A stretch of 64,000 nucleotides of DNA from a bacterium (GTDB lineage Bacteria > Spirochaetota > Leptospiria > Leptospirales > Leptonemataceae), in contig JANSYA010000005.1 of the NCBI GenBank assembly GCA_024742665.1, positions 186,001-250,000 on the forward strand, read 5' to 3'. The notes under the pieces were generated by a model. That model did not search any database. It saw only the letters and a list, made by a program, of their open reading frames with translations, and was not told the origin of the DNA. Below are positions 8,773 to 17,184 of this stretch, piece after piece; position 1 is the stretch's first letter, and the number at the start of each line of letters is the position of its first letter. A program made the position numbers and the translations under genes.

Positions 8773-10266
8773 CTATTTGCCAACACAGAAAACCGAGAAG
8801 ATGCGACCCAGGACCTCTTCGTTATCGATGCGTCCCGCCACGGCGCCGGTGTGTTCCAGCGCCCGATCGATTTCGAGCGCTGTGATTTCGTCCGGCGCGC
8901 CCTGGTCCCAGAGTTCCAGCACTTTCGCCAGCGATTCTTTTACGTGCGTGAAATGATAGCGATGACGATCTTCGAGCAGCAGTGGATTCTCAGCCACTTC
9001 TGAATTCTGAAACACCAGGCCTCGTATAAGCTCTCGCAGCGCATCGAAGCCGTCGCCGTTCGCGCACGAAACCGATATATGCTGCGCCTTGCCGACCAGG
9101 CTTTTGTATTCCGGAAACGCAGCGTACGCGTCGCGAATGTCCGACTTGTTAAAAACGTGTACGATCGTGCCGCCGCTTTCAAGCTCCGGAAATTCGTAGG
9201 CTTCGCGCTCGCCGTCGATGATGTGCAAAACAATCTGGCTCTGTTGCATGGCGCGGCGCGAAAGCCGCACGCCCTGCTCTTCGATTTGATCTTCTGTATC
9301 CCGCAGACCGGCGGTGTCGACGAAGCGCAGAGCGACCCCGTCTAATTCGATCTCTTCGCTCACATAGTCCCGGGTTGTGCCGGCCGCAGGCGAAACGATC
9401 GATCGATCCCAACCCAGCATGCGATTTAGAAGCGACGACTTGCCCGCGTTCGGCACGCCGACGAGCGCCACCTGCACGCCGGCCCGCAGACGTTCGGTCT
9501 CGCGCCCGCGTTCGATGATTCTTTCAAGTTGCGCGACGAGTTCCCGCACGCGGGTCTTGCGCGCGTCGAGACTCTCGAAGGTCAGGTCTTCCGTCGAAAA
9601 ATCAACTTCGGCTTCGGTTTCCGCTTTCAGGTGGATAATCGCCGAACGAAATCGCGAAACGAGGCGGCTGAGTTCGCCGTACAAATTCTTACGGCTCGCC
9701 GCAAGCTCCAGATGCGTGCGCGCCGTAATCATGCGATGCACCGCTTCGGCCCGGGTGAGTTCCAGACGGCCGTTCAAGTACGCGAGCCGCGTGAATTCGC
9801 CGGGTCCCGCCGGGCGCACCGGTGCTTCGTCGCTATGCGCGGAAGCTTCGAGGATCGCCGCGACGACTTCCTGCAAGATCAGAGGGTTGCCGTGCAGGCT
9901 GAGCTCGGCCGTGTCTTCGCCGGTATAAGCAGCGGGTCCGGCAAAAAACGTCACCAGTCCTTCGTCGATCGCCTGGTGCGAATCAGGCGTCGGATCCGAC
10001 GCAGCCTTCGCCGCATTCGATTCGGATGGCAGGGCTGCGTCGGATCCGGCGGCCTGCTTCGCCCCGGCGAACACCCTGCAAAAAATGGCGGTCCGCGGTT
10101 GCGCCGCAAAGTCGGGAGCGCGGCCGGAGGCGACGCTGCGACAGTGGCGCTTTAGCACCGCCAGAACGCCCGGCCCGCTGAGGCGGACCATACCCACGGC
10201 GCCCGTGCCAGGCGCCGTGGAAACGGCGATAATCGTTTCCGAATCAGTCAGTCGATTCGCACGCAT
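8773..10266 (-). CDS. mnmE: tRNA modification GTPase MnmE
   Basis: The protein is MnmE/TrmE, which with MnmG installs carboxymethylaminomethyl groups on U34 of certain tRNAs. The N-terminal folate-binding domain begins ETIIAVSTAPGTGAVGMVRLSG. The G domain shows G1 GVPNAGKS (270-277), G2 GTTRD (296-300), G3 DTAG (317-320) and G4 NKSD. The C-terminus ends CVGK with the catalytic Cys494. At 497 residues it is about 40 longer than usual, largely because of an Ala/Ser-rich insertion at about 69-99. It is the last gene of the leftward origin cluster, 9 bp downstream of jag. Confidence 0.97.
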   Translation of the reverse strand: MRANRLTDSETIIAVSTAPGTGAVGMVRLSGPGVLAVLKRHCRSVASGRAPDFAAQPRTAIFCRVFAGAKQAAGSDAALPSESNAAKAASDPTPDSHQAIDEGLVTFFAGPAAYTGEDTAELSLHGNPLILQEVVAAILEASAHSDEAPVRPAGPGEFTRLAYLNGRLELTRAEAVHRMITARTHLELAASRKNLYGELSRLVSRFRSAIIHLKAETEAEVDFSTEDLTFESLDARKTRVRELVAQLERIIERGRETERLRAGVQVALVGVPNAGKSSLLNRMLGWDRSIVSPAAGTTRDYVSEEIELDGVALRFVDTAGLRDTEDQIEEQGVRLSRRAMQQSQIVLHIIDGEREAYEFPELESGGTIVHVFNKSDIRDAYAAFPEYKSLVGKAQHISVSCANGDGFDALRELIRGLVFQNSEVAENPLLLEDRHRYHFTHVKESLAKVLELWDQGAPDEITALEIDRALEHTGAVAGRIDNEEVLGRIFSVFCVGK

Positions 10267-10275
10267 AACGCGCGC

Positions 10276-11130
10276 TCAACGGTTGCCGTTGACTTCGCCT
10301 TCTTCGTCGAATTCCGGCGCTTTGGAAGGATCGTAGTCGGGATGCAGAGGATCGTCTTCTTGAAGATCGACCGGTTCGTCGTTACCGGTATAACGATCGC
10401 GAGCAGGTTCTGCGTCGGGCATGCGCTCCTCGGGAATACGATTTTCATCGCGACCGCGACCGTCTCCGGAGTTGCGTCGACCGCCGCCGCCTTTTTTACG
10501 TTCGGTCGGAATGACACGCACGCGTTTGTAGACGCCGTTGCCGTCCGATTCGGTATAGACCCGGCTATCTTCTTCTAGCGCCAGGTGAATGATCCGCCGT
10601 TCGTACGGATTCATATAGTTCAAAAGAATGGGCCGACCGGATTTCGCGACGCGCTCCGCCATCCGACTCGCCAGACGTTTGAGACTGCGCTCGCGACGTT
10701 CGCGGTACTGTTCCACGTCGACCATGATGCGTCGACCGCTGCGAGTACGGGTGTTTACGATCAGATTCACCAGAAACTGGATCGCGTCGAGAGTGCGTCC
10801 GTGTTTGCCGATCAGAAAACCGGAATCTTCCGAACCGATTTCCACGTACAGATTATCGTCGCGTTCGCCGACCTGCAAGATATTCGCGTCAATGCCGAGT
10901 TTATTGATTACGGTCATCAGCACGCCTTTCGCATGCACTTCCGCTTCCAGGTCATTGACCGGACGCACACGCAGTACAACCGGCTCGCGTTTTACCAGAC
11001 GCATCAGACCGCGGCTTACGGTCAGCTCTTCAAATTCCACGTCGGCGGCGTCGACGCCGAGCGTTTCCAGGGCCCGGGCTTCCGCGTCTGACCGCGATTT
11101 CCCTTCCTGTTCGAATAAATAGTAGCTCAT
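10276..11130 (-). CDS. jag: Jag/KhpB (EloR-type) KH-R3H RNA-binding protein
   Basis: The 284-residue protein has a Jag_N domain (1-55), a KH domain with the GxxG loop IGKHG (107-111), and an R3H domain with the R178-xxx-H182 signature in YERRIIHLAL. An unusually long acidic, Pro/Asp-rich tail runs to residue 284 and is probably disordered. Jag proteins bind RNA and in other bacteria influence cell elongation and envelope assembly. The gene lies between yidC and mnmE, its normal place, and the ATG at 11130 is preceded by caggagaagctcc, a good ribosome-binding site. Confidence 0.95.
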   Translation of the reverse strand: MSYYLFEQEGKSRSDAEARALETLGVDAADVEFEELTVSRGLMRLVKREPVVLRVRPVNDLEAEVHAKGVLMTVINKLGIDANILQVGERDDNLYVEIGSEDSGFLIGKHGRTLDAIQFLVNLIVNTRTRSGRRIMVDVEQYRERRERSLKRLASRMAERVAKSGRPILLNYMNPYERRIIHLALEEDSRVYTESDGNGVYKRVRVIPTERKKGGGGRRNSGDGRGRDENRIPEERMPDAEPARDRYTGNDEPVDLQEDDPLHPDYDPSKAPEFDEEGEVNGNR

Positions 11131-11180
11131 GGAGCTTCTCCTGAAGTCAAAAAAGATTGCATGCTTCGCTCAGAACCGCA

Positions 11181-13139
11181 TCAGGCCTTCGCGGGCTTCG
11201 CATTCGCCGGGTCGTCGTCGTCCGAAAATTTATTCGTAAACAACTGCCACACGATCGCGATGACGTTTTGTACGGTCCAATAGAGGGTAACGCCGCTGGG
11301 CATCTCCCAGAAGAAAAAGAGCATCATCACCGGCATCATATACATCAGCATTTTCTGCTGGGGATCGGTGACGACGGTCGTAAAGCGCTGCTGTAAAAAC
11401 TGCGAGGCGATCATACACAGCGGCAGAATATTCAGACCGATGCCGATAAACGGAATGATCGCCACGGTGTCGGGAGCCGAAAGGTCGGTCATCCAGAAGA
11501 TAAAGGGACTGCGCCACAGCTCGATCGCTTCGGAAAAGGCGCTGTATAAGGCGATAAAGACTGGCATTTGAATCAAGATCGGCAGACAACCCTTCGCCGG
11601 GTTGACGTTGTGATCTTTATACAGCTGCATGAGCTTCTTTTGTTTTTCCTGCGGATTGTCGGCGTACTTTTCGTTTAGGGCTTCCATCTCCGGTTTGAGC
11701 GCCGACATGCGTTTCATGCTCTTCGCCTGCATCTGGTTTAGCGGCCAGGTAACGAGCTTAAAGCTGACGGCGATGATGATGATCGCCCAGCCGTAGTTGC
11801 CGGTATAAGTATAGACCCAGCGCATCAGCACTACAATGCCGTCGCGAATCGCGGAAAAGATGGCCAGAAAAGACGAGGTATAGATTACCGATCGCGCTTC
11901 CGGATTCGGTTCGGTCATGCCGAATTCGCGCTGCATCAGCTCTTCGTTTTGAAACGAATGGCTGTCCTGATCGCGCACGCCGGTATAGACTTTGTTGTCG
12001 ACGATCAGAGCGTCCGTGCGCAGGCCCTGAATACGGCGAATGTCCGCGGCGTTCGTATTCGAGAAATCGAAGGGCGCCGCGTCCGCCGCGGTCAAACGCT
12101 GCAGATTAAAAAAGACGGTGAAAGCTTCGCGACCGGTCGGATCCGATTGAGCCCGCATTGTTACGCCATCCGGCAAGTGCAGCGGATTCGCGCGATCTCC
12201 GAGAAATTCAGCGTACGCGAAGAAATAGCGGCTGGTCGCGCCGATAAACTGCAGAGTGTTCGGATGCAGATGCTGTTTGTCGTACGGCCCGGTGACTTTA
12301 TCGCTGCAGCCAAACGGAAAGCAGCCGCCGCCCATGCCGCTGGAATAATTGCTGCGACTGGTCAGGCTGTCGTTGTAATAATAAAAGCGGCCGTAGCTCG
12401 TAAGCGTGCGCGCGTCGTCGGTTTCGGGAATCGGACCGAGATCGCCAAAGGGTTTGAAAAACAAATCGCCGCCATAGACGAATTCGCGGCGCTCCGCGTT
12501 GCGCAGCACGCTGATCTGATGAAAATAATTCTCTTCAGGCAGAAAGCGAAAGACCTTAATGATCTCAAGGCGATGGTTGATCCGCGGCTCCTGACGCACG
12601 AATCGCAGCGGCAAACTGAAGCGAATTTCGTGAATACCGGTGGCTTCGTCTTTGCGGTTATAGTCCAGGCGAAACTGCGCGTCATTTAAGCGCGGCAGTC
12701 CCAGCTGCTCCGGGCGGAACTGGTCGGCATACACGTGAAACTGGAAGTCCATGCCATTGCCGCGCGTAACTTCTAAGGCTTCGTACTTCTCCGCCAGGGG
12801 ATCGCCGGAAGCCGCGATGACCGTCGAAGGGATCTTCAGATTATCATGGCTTTCCATATACAGGCCGGTGATCCGGCCGCCTTTCGTGGAAAGCTTCGCG
12901 ACCATATGGCCCGTCTCAACGGACAGCTCCTGTCCGGGACCGCGCGCGAATTCAAAGTCGCCGTACTTGCGCGCATCGAGCTGGTTGACCGGAGTCGCCT
13001 GTCGCTGAGCGGTGTTGCGCTGCTGGTCTTGCGGGGGATTGAGAGTCTGCATCAGCAGAATCACGGCCGCACCGACCAGAAATACTGGCAGCACCGATGA
13101 GAGTCCGCCGCGTCCTGAGTCCTGTTGATTGTTTTCCAT
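11181..13139 (-). CDS. yidC: Membrane protein insertase YidC
   Basis: The 652-residue protein has the Gram-negative YidC layout: N-terminal helix (13-31), a large periplasmic beta domain (about 50-430) and the conserved membrane core. Core landmarks include VYTYTGNYGWAIIIIAVSFK, PLNQMQAKSMKRMSAL and GCLPILIQMPVFIALY. The charged residue in the hydrophilic groove appears to be the Lys of AVSFK, where E. coli has Arg. The periplasmic domain supports a diderm host. It inserts membrane proteins alone or with SecYEG. It lies between yidD and jag in the usual order. The basic/acidic C-terminal tail is short. Confidence 0.96.
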   Translation of the reverse strand: MENNQQDSGRGGLSSVLPVFLVGAAVILLMQTLNPPQDQQRNTAQRQATPVNQLDARKYGDFEFARGPGQELSVETGHMVAKLSTKGGRITGLYMESHDNLKIPSTVIAASGDPLAEKYEALEVTRGNGMDFQFHVYADQFRPEQLGLPRLNDAQFRLDYNRKDEATGIHEIRFSLPLRFVRQEPRINHRLEIIKVFRFLPEENYFHQISVLRNAERREFVYGGDLFFKPFGDLGPIPETDDARTLTSYGRFYYYNDSLTSRSNYSSGMGGGCFPFGCSDKVTGPYDKQHLHPNTLQFIGATSRYFFAYAEFLGDRANPLHLPDGVTMRAQSDPTGREAFTVFFNLQRLTAADAAPFDFSNTNAADIRRIQGLRTDALIVDNKVYTGVRDQDSHSFQNEELMQREFGMTEPNPEARSVIYTSSFLAIFSAIRDGIVVLMRWVYTYTGNYGWAIIIIAVSFKLVTWPLNQMQAKSMKRMSALKPEMEALNEKYADNPQEKQKKLMQLYKDHNVNPAKGCLPILIQMPVFIALYSAFSEAIELWRSPFIFWMTDLSAPDTVAIIPFIGIGLNILPLCMIASQFLQQRFTTVVTDPQQKMLMYMMPVMMLFFFWEMPSGVTLYWTVQNVIAIVWQLFTNKFSDDDDPANAKPAKA

Positions 13140-13156
13140 AATAACGGTACCTGTTG

Positions 13157-13447
13157 TCAGTGGTTATGATTGCAGTTGCGATTGTCGACTTTCGCCGGCT
13201 CTGTTCGACCAGAGCCGCTGATCGCGCTTTCGCCTTCCGGAACGACCGGATCGAAATAGCCGGTGGAAAAAGGCGTGCACCGTCCAATGCGATAAGCGGT
13301 CTTCGCGAAGGCCTGAAAAAAAGGAAAGCGCTCGAAGCATTCGAGGGCGTAGGCGGAGCAGGTCGGATAGAATCGGCAGCGGCCCGGCATTACGCGACCC
13401 AGGCTGAGCTGGTAGAGGCGAATCAATGCGATCGCAATCCGATTCAT
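13157..13447 (-). CDS. yidD: Membrane protein insertion efficiency factor YidD
   Basis: The 96-residue protein matches YidD: LIRLYQLSLGRVMPGRCRFYPTC with Cys24 and Cys30, then SAYALECFERF. The usual GG-x-DP(V/I) end of the core appears as a slightly divergent FSTGYFDPV. The basic, amphipathic protein associates with the inner membrane and assists YidC-dependent insertion. The C-terminal 25 residues are a hydrophilic extension ending in Asn/His. The start lies 4 bp after the rnpA stop, so translational coupling is likely. Confidence 0.93.
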   Translation of the reverse strand: MNRIAIALIRLYQLSLGRVMPGRCRFYPTCSAYALECFERFPFFQAFAKTAYRIGRCTPFSTGYFDPVVPEGESAISGSGRTEPAKVDNRNCNHNH

Positions 13448-13451
13448 AAGA

Positions 13452-13847
13452 TCACTCTTTGCCGCCCGGCGCGCTCTGGTCCCGGTTTTGATTCAGAAGC
13501 CGGGCCTTTTTCAGCAGCCCGCTCAATGCACGCGAACGATCGTCGGGCGTCTGCTGCGAAAAAGATCGCCCGGGAAAGAGAGCCACAAAATGGCCTGTGC
13601 GAATATCCGGAATCATTGGATCGAGGGACTCCCGCGTAATGCGGCGCAAACGATTGCGACGAACGGCCTTGCCCGTTTTACGGGAAACACAAACTACGAA
13701 GCGAGTCCCTTCGTGCGAAGCCTCCGCATCGCGCTGGAGAACCCGGATGGAAATTCCCGGCCCGGACAAGAAACGCCCGCCGCCGAAAAGTTGATCTAAG
13801 TTATGTTTTCCGGTGAGAACAGACTGCCTGAATCGCGCCGTTCCCAA
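13452..13847 (-). CDS. rnpA: Ribonuclease P protein component
   Basis: The protein contains the RNase P protein signature VRRNRLRRITRE and the upstream strand RFVVCVSRKTGKAV. It would bind the 5' leader of pre-tRNA together with the RNase P RNA, which is not in this window. No ATG or GTG exists at a sensible place. I place the start at TTG 13847, giving about 131 residues beginning with GTARFRQSVLTG, 4 bp after the rpmH stop. The open frame continues upstream to 13952, but that part is simply the shadow of rpmH. The N-terminal choice is an inference. Confidence 0.9.
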   Translation of the reverse strand: MGTARFRQSVLTGKHNLDQLFGGGRFLSGPGISIRVLQRDAEASHEGTRFVVCVSRKTGKAVRRNRLRRITRESLDPMIPDIRTGHFVALFPGRSFSQQTPDDRSRALSGLLKKARLLNQNRDQSAPGGKE

Positions 13848-13851
13848 AGGA

Positions 13852-14007
13852 TTATTTCTTGTGGACCGCGTCCGATACGGTAAGGCTGTAACGACCTTTA
13901 CGACGACGGTTGGCCAGAACCTTCTGGCCGCTGGCGTCCGCCATGCGGGCACGGAAACCGTGTTTGCGGATTCTCCGCTTGTTATGGGGCTGATACGTCC
14001 GTTTCAT
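13852..14007 (-). CDS. rpmH: 50S ribosomal protein L34
   Basis: Translation of the reverse strand gives a 51-residue protein starting [18 protein letters not shown] and ending VSDAVHKK, which is L34. The conserved [19 protein letters not shown] segment is intact. The normal bacterial length is 44-50 residues, so the C-terminus is slightly extended. It is the first gene of the leftward cluster, immediately followed by rnpA as in most bacteria, and it faces away from dnaA. Confidence 0.96.
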   Translation of the reverse strand: MKRTYQPHNKRRIRKHGFRARMADASGQKVLANRRRKGRYSLTVSDAVHKK

Positions 14008-14349
14008 GATCTTTGCCTGATTGGTATGAAATTAGTGCGCTATTCGATAGTCGCGAAATTGAGTCTGGGGCCGATTGGATCGCGCGCGATATTTACGCGA
14101 AAGCGAACCGCCCTATAGGGATAGATCTGACAGCGTTTTGGCGCGCACGACCAGGGTCAACAGAATTTACGGCACTTGCGCGCCGGAAAACGATCCGCTA
14201 CTTGAGCCGGGTCAATTGAAATTTTGGAAGAATCATCCCGCATTTTTTATAATTTTGACTTGAATCTGAGTGAGGCCGATAAATTAATCACGACGCACCG
14301 AGAAACGAAAATACAGACCGGAAGCATCCCGGCAAAGGTTGGCGCACTG
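14008..14349. other. rpmH-dnaA intergenic region
   Basis: This spacer separates the divergent rpmH and dnaA transcription units. It holds the probable dnaA promoter (14224-14253). Upstream of that I see no good DnaA box, repeat or RNA structure and no convincing sigma-70 site for rpmH. The reading frame of dnaA is open from 14224, but the AT-rich stretch 14240-14290 looks like promoter DNA rather than coding sequence. Confidence 0.55.
14224..14253 (+). promoter_or_regulatory. Probable sigma-70 promoter of dnaA
   Basis: TTGGAA (14224-14229) and a perfect TATAAT (14248-14253) are separated by 18 bp, close to the sigma-70 consensus. Transcription would start near 14260, about 90 nt before the preferred dnaA start. 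This element explains why the TTG at 14224 should not be read as a start codon. Confidence 0.55.
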
Positions 14350-15660
14350 TTGGAAGAGGCATGGAACAAAGCTCTAAGAGATCTGAAAGACGAGCTACCC
14401 GCAAGCCTGTATGAACCTCTTCTGCGCTCCGTAAAAACCGTTTCTCGCACCGCCGGTGACGGCGCGGCGAAAGAGCAGGATCGCTTCGTCATTGAAGTCG
14501 ACGACGGCCAGTTGCTTCCTCAGCTGCCCCTGCACTCCGAACGCATTCAGGATCGCCTGCGGTCGCACACCGGTCGCGACGTAATTCTTGAGTTTCGCGA
14601 CGCGAATCCCGGACAGGCGCTTGCGCCTGTCGCCAGCTGGATCAACCCCCGCTACAGTTTCGATCGCTTCATTCGCGGCAACTCCAACCAGATGGCCCTG
14701 ATGGCCTGCGAGGCGGTGGCAGCGCAGCCGGGGCGCACCAGCCCGCTGTATCTATACGGCGAATCCGGTATGGGCAAAACGCATCTCGTGCAGGCTCTCG
14801 CCGCCGAGCTTCTGCGCCGCAATCCCGGGACTCGCATCTGCTATACGCGTTTCGAAGACCTGCGCGACGAATTCATTCAATCTCTCAATAATCGCAAGAC
14901 GCTGGAGTTCAAAGAGAGCTACCGCGCCTACGATGTGCTCATAATAGAAGATATTCAGTATCTGCGACCCACGAGCGAAACCCTTCAAGAAGAGTTCTTT
15001 CATATATTCAACCATTACTATGAAAGCGGCAAGCAGATCGTTCTGAGTTCCGAGCGTCCGGTTTCCGAACTGATGGTCTCCAGCCGCCTGATGAGCCGGC
15101 TGCTGTCCGGTTTACAGGTGCGGATCAATCCTTCGGATGCGACGATGCGCGAGCAGGTAGTTGAAGCGCGCGGCAATGATCTGGGCGTGGACGTCTCCGA
15201 CGAAGTGAAGCAGTTTCTCTGCTCACGGGTTACGACTAGTATTCGCGAACTCGAATCCGCTTTGAACAAGCTGTTCTTCTTACAGCAAAAGGGCATCGCC
15301 ATCGATTCCCTCAAAAGCGTGCAGGAACATCTCGCGGACCTGGTGCCCGCCGATCAGAACCTGTTCGTGCCCCTCGATACGATCGTCGAGGTCATCTGCC
15401 GGCGTTATAATATCACCCGGGAACAAATCCTTTCCAGTTCACGCAAAGCGGAGTTCACTCTGCCGCGCCACATCGCCATGTATCTGGGAATCCAGTATTC
15501 CAATCTGAATAAGTCGGCCATCGCGCGCTATTTTCGCAAGAGCGACCACACGACTGTGATCAACGCCGAGCGCAACATCCAGAAACGCATTCAAAAAGAA
15601 ATGGGTTTCGCACCGCTTCTCGAAGACGTGGTGAGCGAAATGCGCAAAAAGTGTGTATAA
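14350..15660 (+). CDS. dnaA: Chromosomal replication initiator DnaA
   Basis: Domain I begins EEAWNKALRDLKDELPASLYEP, which aligns with the start of E. coli DnaA. The AAA+ domain has Walker A GESGMGKTH, Walker B DVLIIEDIQ and sensor I VLSSERP. Domain IV has the DNA-binding signature KSDHTTVINAE. DnaA binds ATP and opens oriC. The frame is open from TTG 14224 (478 residues), but I prefer TTG 14350 (436 residues). It puts the conserved Trp a few residues from the N-terminus, and the upstream TTG overlaps the likely -35 box. A weak aaagg lies upstream of 14350. The stop codon overlaps a DnaA-box match. Confidence 0.96.
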   Translation: MEEAWNKALRDLKDELPASLYEPLLRSVKTVSRTAGDGAAKEQDRFVIEVDDGQLLPQLPLHSERIQDRLRSHTGRDVILEFRDANPGQALAPVASWINPRYSFDRFIRGNSNQMALMACEAVAAQPGRTSPLYLYGESGMGKTHLVQALAAELLRRNPGTRICYTRFEDLRDEFIQSLNNRKTLEFKESYRAYDVLIIEDIQYLRPTSETLQEEFFHIFNHYYESGKQIVLSSERPVSELMVSSRLMSRLLSGLQVRINPSDATMREQVVEARGNDLGVDVSDEVKQFLCSRVTTSIRELESALNKLFFLQQKGIAIDSLKSVQEHLADLVPADQNLFVPLDTIVEVICRRYNITREQILSSSRKAEFTLPRHIAMYLGIQYSNLNKSAIARYFRKSDHTTVINAERNIQKRIQKEMGFAPLLEDVVSEMRKKCV

Positions 15661-16014
15661 CCCGCCATCGTCTGTTAAAAAGGCGTGTACTTCCGGGAAC
15701 AACTCGTCCCGCAGTGATAAAATTCCCCCGCTCTTTCGAAAAATGTTGTCAAAAAAGCCCCCGGGCTTCGTGAAGATATGAGCAGATGACATAATCCGAT
15801 CCGATTGCGGGCGAAATCTTTTCCCGAAGCCGGGGCGCTGCTGGCGCCGCAGATAGACGTTCAAGGCCTTCAGCGATTACTTTCACGCAGAGTCGCGAAG
15901 TTTTTAACATATCCACGGGTACAACAACAACAGTACACTATATTCTATATATATACTCTTTGCCGGACTCAATACACACAAACCAGACGGCTGGAGAACC
16001 ACAGGGCAACACAC
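15652..16014. other. Candidate oriC between dnaA and dnaN
   Basis: This is the spacer (about 354 bp) after dnaA. On the reverse strand TTATACACA fits the DnaA-box consensus TTATNCACA exactly and overlaps the dnaA stop codon. A weaker match, atatccacg (7 of 9), lies near 15910-15918. It is followed by an AT-rich block (about 15935-15960, repeated ta/at steps) suitable as an unwinding element. Genes on either side are transcribed away from this region, as expected at an origin. Only two boxes are visible, so the assignment rests mainly on context. Confidence 0.6.
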
Positions 16015-17130
16015 ATGAAATTTCAAGTAGATCGGTCGGACTTCCACAAAGCGATCGCGACGGTGGAAAGCATCATCCCCGCTCGCGAAATCCGATCCAT
16101 TATCTCAAACATCTTAATCGAAGCCGAGAAGGACCGCGTCGTCTTAACGGCGACCGATTTAGAGATGGGCATCAAGACTTCGATTCCAGTCAAGACCCAG
16201 GAAAAAGGCAAGATCACTCTGCCGGCCAAAAAGCTGAGCCAGGCGATTCGCGAATTCCGGGGCGGCGAAATACTGTTTCAGTCGGACAATGAAGATCGCA
16301 TCACCGTACAGGACGCGTCTGGTGTGAGCAAGGCCCGCATTACGCTGATGGGAACTCCCGCCGACGAATACCCGGTCATTCCGACTCTCGACGATAGCAA
16401 GTACACCAGCTTCCCCGTAGCCGTGGCCACCGAAATGATTCGCAAAACCGGCTACTCCATGGCCGAAGAAGACGCGCGCTACGTATTCAACGGTCTGTAT
16501 ATCATCAACGAAGGCAAAAAGGTTTCGTTCGTGGCGACCGACGGCCGGCGGCTTTCGAAAGTCACCCGCGAGTTTCCGGAGGCTCTGGCCTTCAAAGACG
16601 GCGTGATTCTGCCCAACAAGGCCGTGAAAGAGCTGCAGAAGGTCATGGACGCCAGCGAAGAAGGGCGCATCGCCTTCGACGATCGCGAGCGCCGGATCTA
16701 TTTCCAGCTCGGCGGCGTGAATTTGATTACGAAGCTGATCGACGGCCAGTTCCCCGACTACAACCAGGTGATTCCGCGCAAGCTGGACAGCTTCGTGAAG
16801 CTGACTCGCACCGGTCTCGAAACTTCTCTGCGCCAGGTCGCGGTCATGGCGGCCGAACCATCGCGTCAGGTGCGATTAACTTTCGGCGGAAACGCCTTAA
16901 GCATCGCCGCGGCGACACCGGATATCGGCGAAGCTCAGGATACGCTCGGCACCGAATACGGCGGCGAAGAAGTGACGATCGCCTTTAACTCGAACTATCT
17001 GCTCGACGTTTTGAAAATCGTCGGTACCGACGACATTGAACTGGGCTTTTCCTCGGCCAGCGCGCCGGCGATGGTGAAGGATCCGGACGATCCGGAATTT
17101 ATCGCCGTCGTCATGCCCATGAAAATCTAA
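16015..17130 (+). CDS. dnaN: DNA polymerase III beta subunit (sliding clamp)
   Basis: The 371-residue protein has the three-domain clamp pattern, beginning MKFQVDRSDFHKAIATVESIIPAR and ending with the family-typical VVMPMKI. It encircles DNA and tethers polymerase III. The ATG at 16015 gives the standard N-terminus. The frame continues 210 bp upstream, but that part covers the origin spacer and is not conserved. It sits between dnaA and recF in the classical order and is transcribed away from the candidate origin. Confidence 0.97.
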   Translation: MKFQVDRSDFHKAIATVESIIPAREIRSIISNILIEAEKDRVVLTATDLEMGIKTSIPVKTQEKGKITLPAKKLSQAIREFRGGEILFQSDNEDRITVQDASGVSKARITLMGTPADEYPVIPTLDDSKYTSFPVAVATEMIRKTGYSMAEEDARYVFNGLYIINEGKKVSFVATDGRRLSKVTREFPEALAFKDGVILPNKAVKELQKVMDASEEGRIAFDDRERRIYFQLGGVNLITKLIDGQFPDYNQVIPRKLDSFVKLTRTGLETSLRQVAVMAAEPSRQVRLTFGGNALSIAAATPDIGEAQDTLGTEYGGEEVTIAFNSNYLLDVLKIVGTDDIELGFSSASAPAMVKDPDDPEFIAVVMPMKI

Positions 17131-17184
17131 GATCCGATCGTAAACCGAATCGCCGCTCTGCTCTGAGACTCTGAAGATCGCTTT

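Noticed and set aside
13848-13952. N-terminal extension of rnpA
   Set aside because: It is rpmH read in another frame.
15805-16014. Upstream extension of dnaN
   Set aside because: It covers the origin spacer with non-conserved residues; ATG 16015 gives the standard clamp N-terminus.
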